Part shown: positions 34,991 to 41,102 of the stretch, one piece after another
How positions within the stretch are numbered: the stretch's first letter is position 1
Layout: each line of letters opens with the position of its first letter
Assembly (NCBI GenBank): GCA_016209595.1
Contig: JACQVV010000270.1
Coordinates: forward strand, 1 to 41,102
Direction of reading: 5' to 3'
Source: Planctomycetota bacterium
GTDB taxonomy: Bacteria > Planctomycetota > JACQVV01
DNA length: 41,102 nucleotides
Made by a program: the position numbers and the translations under genes
Notes under the pieces: model-generated
Told to the model about the DNA's origin: nothing
Seen by the model: the letters and a program-made list of their open reading frames with translations, nothing else
Databases searched by the model: none

Positions 34991-36472
34991 ATGCGCGCAG
35001 CAAGATTCGGAATCATCCTTGTTCTCCTGGCGGTCTCCCTTCAGGCCGACGAGGTGCCGCTCGCCCGGGAGGCCGTGAAGTTCGCGCCGGGGATCGAGGG
35101 CTTCTGGTGGTCGAACTACGATCTCTACATCAGCTGGCACTCCTGCGAGGTGGCCCCCGCCGGCTACGAAGGAGACTTCCGGAGCGAGCGCTGGGTGCTC
35201 GGGGAGTTCGGGCACGGGAGCCGGACACTCGCGATCGCTTTCGACGGGTCCGGCCCCAGCGCAACGGGGTTCGACCGCGTACTCGTCGATGTGGATGGCG
35301 ACCGGGTCTTCGAAGCGGACGAGGCGCGACCGCTCGAGAACATGAAGGCGACCCTGGACCTGCCGGTCGAGGACGGGGAGCCGGCCACGGTCCGGGTCGA
35401 GCTCTTGGCGTTCTGGCCGCATCTCGACGTGCCCGAGTGGCTCGCGCAAGTACTGGAGGGGATGGGCCCGCGCGGCCAGGAGATCGAAGCGAAGATCCGA
35501 GAGCTCGTGCGGAAGGGGTACGCCGCGCTCGGCGACCTCCAGTCCCGCGAAGGGTGGCCCGAGGAGCTCGCGAATCTCGTGGTGCCGCCGGAAGTGGCGT
35601 GCTTCATGAAGGTCGAGCCCGCGGACGCGCGGATGGGCACGGCGCGGATCGACGGTTCCGCGGTCCGGATCGGGGTCATGGACCACTCGATGGCGAGCCA
35701 AGCGGGCGAGGACCCGCGGCGGCTTCTCCTCGTCGACCGGGACGGAGACGGCTCGATCGCCCCCGAGGAGACCCAGCCCTTGGGTTCGCTCCTGGTCCTG
35801 GCGGGCACGGCATATCGCGTGTCGCTCGCCGCCGACGCCAGGTCCCTGTCCCTCGAACCGGCCGGGGTCGAAACCGGCGTTCTGGTCGTCGATTCTCCGC
35901 TCGCGGGGACACGCCTCGTCCTCGACTCGGAAGCGCACGGCCGGTTCCCGGTCGTGCTCGCGCCCGAAACGCGGGTCCCCGTCGGGACCTACGACGCCCG
36001 CTACTCGATGGCAAGGGTTGCCACGGACGGCGCCTGCTGGACGCTCTCGTCGGGAAGGGCTTTCGCGCTCGAGGTGGGGACCGGCAGGTCGGCGCTCGAG
36101 GCGATCGATCCCAGGATCGTCCCCGCCATCCAGATGCAGGACCAGGGGATGGATCTCGCCTTCCAGCTCGCGCTTTCGGACGGCAACGGCATCCCGGTGT
36201 CGCTCCAGAAGGAGGACGCGACCGCGGATGTCGTTCTCGTCGTCCGCGATGGGGAAGGGAACGAGATCTTCCGGGACGCGTTCCACCCTGGCTGAGGGGG
36301 CTACTGCACTCTTTCCGTCGGAAAGAGCCTGCGCGGTGGAAGCCTCGAAGCGACGCACGAGTTCGAGGGATGCCCCTTCCCGGTCGAGGAGAAGACCTAC
36401 GCCTACGACGTGGAGCAGCTCCGACCGAGGGACGTCTGGAAGAGGATCAAGGAGGAGCTCGGCAAGGAGTAG
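34991..36472 (+). CDS. Secreted protein with in-frame TGA: candidate selenoprotein
   Basis: 493 aa if the TGA at 36293-36295 (residue 435) is read through, 434 if it stops. The start is fixed by GGAGG at 34981-34985 and a signal peptide (MRAARFGIILVLLAVSLQ). The body is beta-rich with an EF-hand-like loop (VDVDGDRVFEADE) near residue 105 and another (VDRDGDGSIAPEE) near 250. After FHPG-TGA the same frame continues GGYCTLSVGKSLRGGS, is clearly coding for 58 residues and ends in TAG. The TGA is four residues before a cysteine. A perfect 8-bp stem starts 13 nt downstream. No family is recognised. A nonsense mutation is the alternative. Confidence 0.6.
36309..36327 (+). promoter_or_regulatory. 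SECIS-like hairpin after in-frame TGA
   Basis: CTCTTTCC (36309-36316) pairs perfectly with GGAAAGAG (36320-36327) around the loop GTC. The stem starts 13 nt after the TGA and the loop begins 21 nt after it. Bacterial SECIS elements have the apical loop about 16-37 nt after UGA, with a G among its first two bases, as here. No bulged U is visible. Confidence 0.5.
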
Positions 36473-36515
36473 CCCCGCGGCGTTGCCCACCTGCCCCGCT
36501 ACGCCGAGGTCTCCC

Positions 36516-37370
36516 TTGCCACGCTACGAAATCCTGCGAGAGCTCGGGCGCGGGGGGATGGGGACGGTCTACCTCGTGCGCGACCAGTTCCTCGGGCGCG
36601 ACGTCGCCCTCAAGGTGCTCCGGGGCGCCCTCCCCGGGGCGGTTGAGCGCTTCGTTCGCGAGGCCCGGGCCATGGCCGCCCTCGACCACCCGACCGCCGT
36701 CCCGATCTACACGATCTCGCGCGACGGGGACGATCTCTACCTCACGATGGAGGCGGTCCGGGGTCGGACGCTCCGGGAGGCCTTCGCGGCCGGGGATCTC
36801 AAGATCGCCGAAGCGGTGAGCGTGCTCGCCGAGGTCGCCCGCGGCGTCGCCTACGCCCACGAGAAGGGGTTCGTTCACCGCGACCTCAAGCCCTCGAACG
36901 TCATGCTCGGAGAACACGGCGAGGTTCGTGTTCTGGACTGGGGACTCGTCCGCGCGGAGCTCGCCGGCCGGCCCGAACCGGCGGGGGACGTCCTGGAACG
37001 CTCGTTCTCCCCTCGCCTCACGGTCGCCGGCGCGGTGATGGGGACCCCCGCCTATCTCTCGCCGGAGCAGGCCGAGGGGCTCGGCCGGCCGATCGGCCCC
37101 GCGACCGACGTCTACTCGCTCGGCGCGATCCTCTACGAGATCCTCTGCGGCTGTCCGCCGTTCGCCGGGAGCCTCCGGGAGATCCTCGTGCGTGTGATGG
37201 AGGGTCGCTTCGATCCCCCCTCGCGCCGCGCGCCCGAGCGCCGCGTGTCTCCGGATCTCGAGAGAACCTGTCTCCGCGCCATGGCGATTCATCCCGGCCA
37301 CCGCCACCCGTCGGCCGGCGCGTTCGCGGAGGAACTCGAGGCGTGGCTCGCGCGGGGTCGGAGGAAATGA
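36516..37370 (+). CDS. Soluble Ser/Thr protein kinase
   Basis: 284 aa, essentially a bare kinase domain. No ATG or GTG is available; TTG at 36516 with GAGGT 5 nt upstream is preferred, with another TTG at 36483 possible. Landmarks are GRGGMGTVYLV, VALKVL, HRDLKPSN (H121), VLDWGLV (DFG reads DWG, common in these kinases), GTPAYLSPEQ and DVYSLGAILYEILCG. There is no membrane helix or sensor domain. It starts 44 bp after the candidate selenoprotein gene in the same direction and may be co-transcribed. Convergent with the pseudokinase gene. Confidence 0.85.
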   Translation: MPRYEILRELGRGGMGTVYLVRDQFLGRDVALKVLRGALPGAVERFVREARAMAALDHPTAVPIYTISRDGDDLYLTMEAVRGRTLREAFAAGDLKIAEAVSVLAEVARGVAYAHEKGFVHRDLKPSNVMLGEHGEVRVLDWGLVRAELAGRPEPAGDVLERSFSPRLTVAGAVMGTPAYLSPEQAEGLGRPIGPATDVYSLGAILYEILCGCPPFAGSLREILVRVMEGRFDPPSRRAPERRVSPDLERTCLRAMAIHPGHRHPSAGAFAEELEAWLARGRRK

Positions 37371-37384
37371 GGGGCCGGGCGGAC

Positions 37385-37400
37385 GACCGGTTGCCCGGTC
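37385..37400. terminator. Hairpin between convergent kinase genes
   Basis: GACCGG (37385-37390) pairs with CCGGTC (37395-37400) around TTGC, in the 30-bp gap between the two convergent genes. It is a likely shared terminator, though no T-run follows. Confidence 0.4.
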
Positions 37401-38597
37401 CTACGCCGGGCGGATGATCCCCGATAGGGCGAGGAGCACGGCGACAAGGATGAGCCAGAGGACCGCTCCGGCCACGACGAGCCAGTGCCGCCAGGCAACC
37501 CCCGCGAGCCAGCGCAGGCGCCCGATCGGCGTCGAGGGGATGGTCGTTTCGGCGAGGACGCGCTCGATCTCATCGGCCATCGCGCCCGCCGACGGATAGC
37601 GATTCCCAGGAACCGGGTCGGTTGCGGTCCGGACGATCCTCGCGAGATCCCCGGGCATTCCCTCCAGGAGCGTCCCGGCAGTCTCCCCGGCGCCCTCGGG
37701 GGGCCGCCCGTACGCGAGGAACGAGAGGAGGAGCCCTAGCCCGCGTACGTCGGTTGCCGGAGTGGGCGTGGGATCGCCGGGGTGGGGAGGAGCCCACCCC
37801 GAGATGACGAGCTCCCCGCGGTGGCCCAGGTGGACGACGCCGGGAGCGAGCGAACCGTGAAACACCCCCTGGCGATGCGCGCTATCCAGGGCGCGCGCCA
37901 GGCGGAGCACCGTGACGAGCTCCTGGCGGCGCGCGGGGGCGCCGGCGGGCCCGAGGGAGATCTCTCGCCAGGCGGCGAGAAGCGTCCTTGCGGGTGCGAT
38001 CGGGAAGACGAGGAACGCGCGACCCCTCGGGTCACGCGCCGCCTCCAGGAGGACCGGGAAGGACGGACCCGAGAGCCTGGCGTGGAGGGCGACCGCGGCG
38101 ACGACCTCGCCCGCGGGCGTCCGGGGTTCCAGGAGATGGAGCTCCACGGGGCGCGAGAGGTCAAGGTCGATCGCGGCCCAGACGTCCCGCCCCGCATCGG
38201 AGCGCAGGTGGCGGTCGAGGCGGAACCTCTCCGCGGCGGGAGGCGCGAGGTTCGTGAGGCCGGCCAGGGCCGAGCTCCACGGTTCGATCGACTCGAATCC
38301 GGTCTTGCCGGGGGGAGGGGAACTTCCCGCCTCCCCCCGTGCCCGGAGCGGGGTTCGTCCGCGGGGAGTATCCTCCCCCACCGCCCGCGCGGCGGCGAGC
38401 CAACCCGCGATCCGGTTCCGCCCCTCCCGCACCTGTCCGAGCGTCGCGGCGGCGATCGTGCCGGGGACGAGGGTCTCGGCCATGTCCACGGCCTGCTCCA
38501 GGCTTTCCGGGCGGGCGAGGCGGGCGCGAACGGCGGCAGCCAGCGGGTTCTCGACCGCCCGGGTAGCGAGGAGACGCGCGGCGTCCTCCGGGCGCAC
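37401..38597 (-). CDS. Membrane-anchored pseudokinase
   Basis: 398 aa from a GTG at 38597. Protein-like sequence extends upstream to about 38660 without a standard start, so the true start may be earlier. The N-terminal helical region (LATRAVENPLAAAVRARLA) is followed by a kinase-like fold from about residue 140. Key residues are lost: the HRD position reads FHGSLAPG, the DFG position reads ISGWAPP, and no glycine loop or ATP lysine is visible. The C-lobe is conserved (DVRGLGLLLSFLAYGRPP and NRYPSAGAMADEIE). It ends in one membrane helix (WLVVAGAVLWLILVAVLLAL). Probably a scaffold or regulator rather than an enzyme. It follows the candidate selenoprotein gene at 38666 directly. Confidence 0.75.
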   Translation of the reverse strand: MRPEDAARLLATRAVENPLAAAVRARLARPESLEQAVDMAETLVPGTIAAATLGQVREGRNRIAGWLAAARAVGEDTPRGRTPLRARGEAGSSPPPGKTGFESIEPWSSALAGLTNLAPPAAERFRLDRHLRSDAGRDVWAAIDLDLSRPVELHLLEPRTPAGEVVAAVALHARLSGPSFPVLLEAARDPRGRAFLVFPIAPARTLLAAWREISLGPAGAPARRQELVTVLRLARALDSAHRQGVFHGSLAPGVVHLGHRGELVISGWAPPHPGDPTPTPATDVRGLGLLLSFLAYGRPPEGAGETAGTLLEGMPGDLARIVRTATDPVPGNRYPSAGAMADEIERVLAETTIPSTPIGRLRWLAGVAWRHWLVVAGAVLWLILVAVLLALSGIIRPA

Positions 38598-38665
38598 GGC
38601 CTCCCCCGCGACCAGGACCTCCAGGACCGCGTCGGCGAGGGAGTCGGGTTCTTGGATGAGAGAGC

Positions 38666-39436
38666 CTAGTTCAGGAACTTCCTCGCGTCCGCGGGGACGT
38701 CGAGGGTCGCGACGCTCCCGTGCCCGGAGAGGTCGTAGGTGTACTCCGCGCGGAAGCCCTCGGTGTTCGTGGCCGTGAACTCGGCGGTGAGGACGATCCG
38801 GAGCTGCGAGACGTTTCCACTCGAATCGAACGTGACCTCGTAGCACATGTTGCGCGTGGTCTTGTCCACACGGGACAAGAGCCCCGTCTTGCCTCAGGTG
38901 CCTCCCGCGCAGCCCGAGTTCTGGATCGAGTTGAAGGTGCTGTTCACGACGGCGCCCGGGACGGGGATCACGACCTTGTTCCCTTCCCAGCGCGCGTTCG
39001 CCGCGTGCCGGAGCGCGGCTTCCATGTGCTCCTCGGGGAGCTGGAGGATGCCGGCGATCAGGCGGCCCTTGGTCACCTGATTCACCTTCGCCCAGCGTCG
39101 CGCCGTCGAGTCGAAGCAGGCGCCGCCCTTCCGTGTGATGTAGACCCCCTCCGTCTCGAGGCCGAGAATCTGGCGGAACACGGGGCCCTGGTATGCCTGC
39201 CTCGTGTCCACCGCGGAGATCGTCTTCCCGCCGTCGAGGCTCGTGCCGACCACCAGGCTGAAGCTCAAGTTGTAGCCGCCTGACGAGACCAGGCTCTTGT
39301 AGGCGTCCTTCAGGGCGTCCCTGGCGCTCTTCTGATCGCCGTTGCCGGACCCGTTCGCGCTCGAGTCGTCGGCCGCGGCGGCGAGCGGCCAGGCGACGAG
39401 CGCGACCACGGCGAGAAGCCGTCCGATCCGTCCCAT
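38666..39436 (-). CDS. Secreted LolA/LppX-like protein with in-frame TGA: candidate selenoprotein
   Basis: 256 aa if the TGA at 38896-38894 (residue 181) is read through, 180 if it stops. GGAGG lies 8 nt before the ATG; the signal peptide is MGRIGRLLAVVALVAWPLAAAA. The body (ALKDAYKSLVSSGGYNLSFS, ARRWAKVNQV, NARWEGNKVVIPV) suggests a LolA/LppX-like half-barrel; this is tentative. The TGA follows SGCAGGT, so the cysteine is five residues away. The same frame continues GKTGLLSRVDKTTRNMCYEV for 75 residues, clearly coding, to a TAG. A perfect 8-bp stem begins 13 nt after the TGA. A strong promoter with an AT-rich upstream tract precedes the gene, which argues against a dead gene. Confidence 0.65.
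38860..38880 (-). promoter_or_regulatory. SECIS-like hairpin after in-frame TGA
   Basis: On the minus strand TCTTGTCC (38880-38873) pairs perfectly with GGACAAGA (38867-38860) around the loop CGTGT. The stem begins 13 nt after the TGA and the loop 21 nt after it, the same geometry as at 36309-36327. G is the second loop base. Confidence 0.55.
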
Positions 39437-39476
39437 CCTCGTACCCTCCTTGTGACGTGGGTCTAGACCGGTCCGT

Positions 39477-39506
39477 ATTCTAGCGACTCCCGGTCAGGTC
39501 AAACAA
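39477..39506 (-). promoter_or_regulatory. Promoter of the LolA-like candidate selenoprotein gene
   Basis: On the minus strand TTGTTT (39506-39501), an 18-bp spacer and TAGAAT (39482-39477). An AT-rich tract (39507-39527) lies directly upstream of the -35 box, as an UP element would. Confidence 0.5.
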
Positions 39507-39527
39507 GAAATTTTGGAATTTTTGGAA
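39507..39527. promoter_or_regulatory. AT-rich tract between divergent promoters
   Basis: Two TTTTGGAA units (39511-39518 and 39520-39527) form the most AT-rich run of this roughly 70% GC neighbourhood. It lies between the minus-strand promoter at 39477-39506 and the plus-strand promoter at 39545-39573 and could serve both. Confidence 0.45.
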
Positions 39528-39544
39528 GGCTGCCCGCAAAGGGG

Positions 39545-39573
39545 TTGCGAGATTGGAGTCATGCGGATACCCT
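39545..39573 (+). promoter_or_regulatory. Candidate promoter of the bamD-like gene
   Basis: TTGCGA (39545-39550), a 17-bp spacer and TACCCT (39568-39573), about 30 nt before the ATG at 39604. Confidence 0.35.
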
Positions 39574-39603
39574 GCGTCGCCCCTTTATAAGGAAGTACGC
39601 ACG

Positions 39604-40554
39604 ATGTCCGAGCGTGTTCCCGTGTTTTTGGGGATTTTCTTTGCGGCCGCCCTGGGCCCCGCCGCCGCCGACTGGATCTGGACCCCGGAGAACGGCTGGG
39701 TCAACACGAGCTACGGCGGGCGGGAAGCCGTGGGAACCCGACTGGACGAGGCCCGCGCCCTCCAGTCGGCCGGCAGGCACGCGGAGGCGGCCGAGCTCTA
39801 CTCGAGCGTCCTCGAGGAGGCGGAGCCGGGAAGCTGGACGGAGGAGGCGCTTTTCCAGGCCGGGGAGAGCGACTATCAGGCGGGGAACTACTACCGCGCG
39901 CACATCAACTTCGAGAGGTTGCTCACGGAATACCCCGCGACGCCGCGCCTCACGGCGGTGATGGAGCGTGAGTACCGGGTCGGCTCCGCCCTCGTGCGGG
40001 GGGAGAAAAAGAAGGAGCTCTTCTGGCCTATCGAGATCGCATCGAAGGAGGAGGGGGTGGAGATCCTCCGGCAGGTCGTCGAGCTCTATCCTCTCGGGGA
40101 GTTCGCCGACGACGCGCGGTTCACGATCGCCAACTACTACTTCCAGGAAGGCCGCTTTCTGGAGGCCATGGAGGAGTATCGGGCGCTTCGCGAGGAGGAC
40201 GAGTACAAGAACAGCGAATGGCGCGAGGTGGCGCTGTTCCAGATCGCGCGCTGCCAGGAGGCTCCCTACGAGGGTCCTCGCTACGACGTGACTCCCCTCA
40301 AGGAAGCGGTCGAGACCTATCGGAACTACCAGGCGGAGGCGCCGGAGGGGAGCAAGGTCCCTGAGGCGAGAGCGCGGGAGAAGGAGATCGCCCTGGAGCT
40401 CGCCAAGAACGATTTCCTGGTCGCGAAGTGGTATCTCCAGTGGGACCGCCCGAAGGCCGCGGCGGTCCTTCTCCGGGAGATCGTGGAACTCCACCCGGAT
40501 GCTCCGGAAGCAGAGGAGGCGAGGGAGCTCCTGAGCGAGCTCGGGAACCCCTAG
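39604..40554 (+). CDS. BamD-like outer-membrane assembly TPR protein
   Basis: 316 aa. AAGGAAG (39589-39595) precedes the ATG by 8 nt. A signal peptide (VPVFLGIFFAAALGPAAA) is followed by WIWTPENGWVN; there is no lipobox cysteine, unlike proteobacterial BamD. Tetratricopeptide-like repeats run throughout: LQSAGRHAEAAELYSSVL, YQAGNYYRAHINFERLL, GVEILRQVVELYPLGEFAD and YFQEGRFLEAMEEYRAL. This matches the YfiO/BamD layout that helps insert beta-barrel proteins in the outer membrane. The adjacency to an lptE-like gene supports an envelope role and a diderm host. A general periplasmic TPR protein is the alternative. Confidence 0.8.
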   Translation: MSERVPVFLGIFFAAALGPAAADWIWTPENGWVNTSYGGREAVGTRLDEARALQSAGRHAEAAELYSSVLEEAEPGSWTEEALFQAGESDYQAGNYYRAHINFERLLTEYPATPRLTAVMEREYRVGSALVRGEKKKELFWPIEIASKEEGVEILRQVVELYPLGEFADDARFTIANYYFQEGRFLEAMEEYRALREEDEYKNSEWREVALFQIARCQEAPYEGPRYDVTPLKEAVETYRNYQAEAPEGSKVPEARAREKEIALELAKNDFLVAKWYLQWDRPKAAAVLLREIVELHPDAPEAEEARELLSELGNP

Positions 40555-40595
40555 GAACCCCCGCCGCCTCCCCGATTCGAACTTTCGCCGCCGGG

Positions 40596-40624
40596 TTGAC
40601 CGTTTCGCGGAGGGGCCGTACACT
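40596..40624 (+). promoter_or_regulatory. Sigma70 promoter of the lptE-like gene
   Basis: TTGACC (40596-40601), a 17-bp spacer and TACACT (40619-40624). The predicted leader is about 28 nt. Confidence 0.6.
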
Positions 40625-40658
40625 CCATCGGAGAAGAGGAGAGGATACGATCCGAAGC

Positions 40659-41102
40659 GTGCGTCGCGTCTCGATTTGCATGACCCTGCTCGCCGTGGCC
40701 ACTGGCTGCGGATACTCGGTCCGCGCGCTCTCTCCCGCGGGAGTCCGCACGGTGGCCGTGCCCGTCTTCCAGAACGTGACCTACCGGCGCCTGGTCGAGC
40801 TCCCCCTCACCCGCGCCGTCGTGAAGGAGATCCAGACGAAGACGGAACTCGCCGTCGTGGAGGAGGAGCGCGCGGATTCGGTGCTCCAGGGGACCATCGT
40901 GGACGTCGAGCAGCGGGTGGTCACCGAGGACCTCACCGACCGGGTCACGGAAGGACGGATCACGCTCGTCGTCAACCTGACCTGGCGAGACGCGCGAACG
41001 GGCGAGGTCATCCTGGAGCGAACGGGACTCGTCGAGTCGGAGGAGTTCCGGCCGGTACAGGGCGAAAACCTCGAACGGGCCTTCGAGCGCGGCTTCGACT
41101 CC
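40659..41102 (+). CDS. lptE: LptE-like LPS-assembly lipoprotein (partial, cut by right edge)
   Basis: 148 codons to the window edge. GTG at 40659 gives a signal peptide MRRVSICMTLLAVATGC with lipobox VATGC; ATG at 40680 is the alternative. The mature start CGYSVRALSPAGVRTVAVPV is followed by FQNVTYRRLVELPLTRAVVKEI, a pattern typical of the LptE/RlpB family, which plugs the LptD barrel and delivers lipopolysaccharide to the outer membrane. It follows the bamD-like gene with its own promoter. The C-terminus is outside the window. Confidence 0.82.
   Translation, partial: MRRVSICMTLLAVATGCGYSVRALSPAGVRTVAVPVFQNVTYRRLVELPLTRAVVKEIQTKTELAVVEEERADSVLQGTIVDVEQRVVTEDLTDRVTEGRITLVVNLTWRDARTGEVILERTGLVESEEFRPVQGENLERAFERGFDS

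Noticed and set aside
33230..36490. 1086-codon minus-strand frame
   Set aside because: Composition-driven shadow of the deaminase and secreted-protein genes.
37368..37400. TGA of the soluble kinase followed after 14 nt by a 6-bp stem, resembling a SECIS
   Set aside because: The kinase domain is complete at that TGA, the following 18 codons are not protein-like, the stem is shorter, and the place between convergent genes suits a terminator.
38281..38302. tRNA-like T-loop motif (GGTTCGA..TCGAATCC)
   Set aside because: No acceptor or anticodon stem can be folded around it, and it lies inside the pseudokinase coding sequence.
1..41102. CRISPR arrays, rRNA, tRNA, complete insertion sequences
   Set aside because: I read both strands for regularly spaced repeats, rRNA and tRNA cores, and transposase motifs and found none I could support.

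Overview
The window is about 70% GC and gene-dense. It carries several Ser/Thr protein kinases, including one with an N-terminal zinc ribbon, plus FG-GAP and TPR proteins, an FGE-fold lipoprotein, DUF4058 and Uma2 proteins, and a BamD/LptE pair. That mix points to an uncultured diderm of the Planctomycetota or a neighbouring deep lineage. This is inferred from gene content only; no rRNA is present. Of the 27 stop codons I could assign, 19 are TAG, 8 TGA and none TAA, which is unusual for such high GC.

Layout. 1-654: a membrane protein cut by the left edge, followed by a MITE-like inverted-repeat element (641-872). 894-9755: an FGE-fold lipoprotein, a receiver-domain protein, a secreted HExxH metalloprotease, a secreted M64-like protein without catalytic histidines, and a transglutaminase-fold protein. 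9888-14575: infC, starting at an ATC codon, then a three-gene operon for a 4-hydroxybenzoyl-CoA reductase-type molybdenum enzyme. 14620-16364: DUF4058 and Uma2 proteins. 16415-21043: a Ser/Thr kinase gene that appears split by a lower-GC segment carrying another, zinc-ribbon kinase. 21310-23595: an HNH nuclease with a duplicated helical module. 23657-26200: a decayed region with remnants of an amidohydrolase, a polyketide synthase and a VTT membrane protein, small membrane ORFs and a REP-like palindrome. 26219-27974: a lipoprotein and a wrecked sigma-54 activator gene. 27971-38597: an FHA kinase, a 1358-aa sensor-like kinase, a deoxyadenosine/SAH-type deaminase, a secreted protein, a soluble kinase and a membrane pseudokinase. 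38666-41102: a second small secreted protein, then bamD-like and lptE-like envelope genes.

Most striking observation. Two unrelated secreted proteins (34991-36472 plus strand; 38666-39436 minus strand) each have an in-frame TGA, after which the same frame continues as clear coding sequence to a TAG. In both, an 8-bp perfect stem with a 3-5 nt loop begins exactly 13 nt after the TGA, so the apical loop starts 21 nt after it. This fits the geometry of bacterial SECIS elements, and each TGA lies within 5 residues of a cysteine. I infer two new selenoproteins; the alternative is some other form of UGA recoding or, less likely, two nonsense mutations.

The kinases, FHA domain, receiver and decayed sigma-54 activator suggest dense phospho-signalling around secreted and envelope proteins. 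The reductase operon suggests anaerobic or facultative aromatic metabolism.
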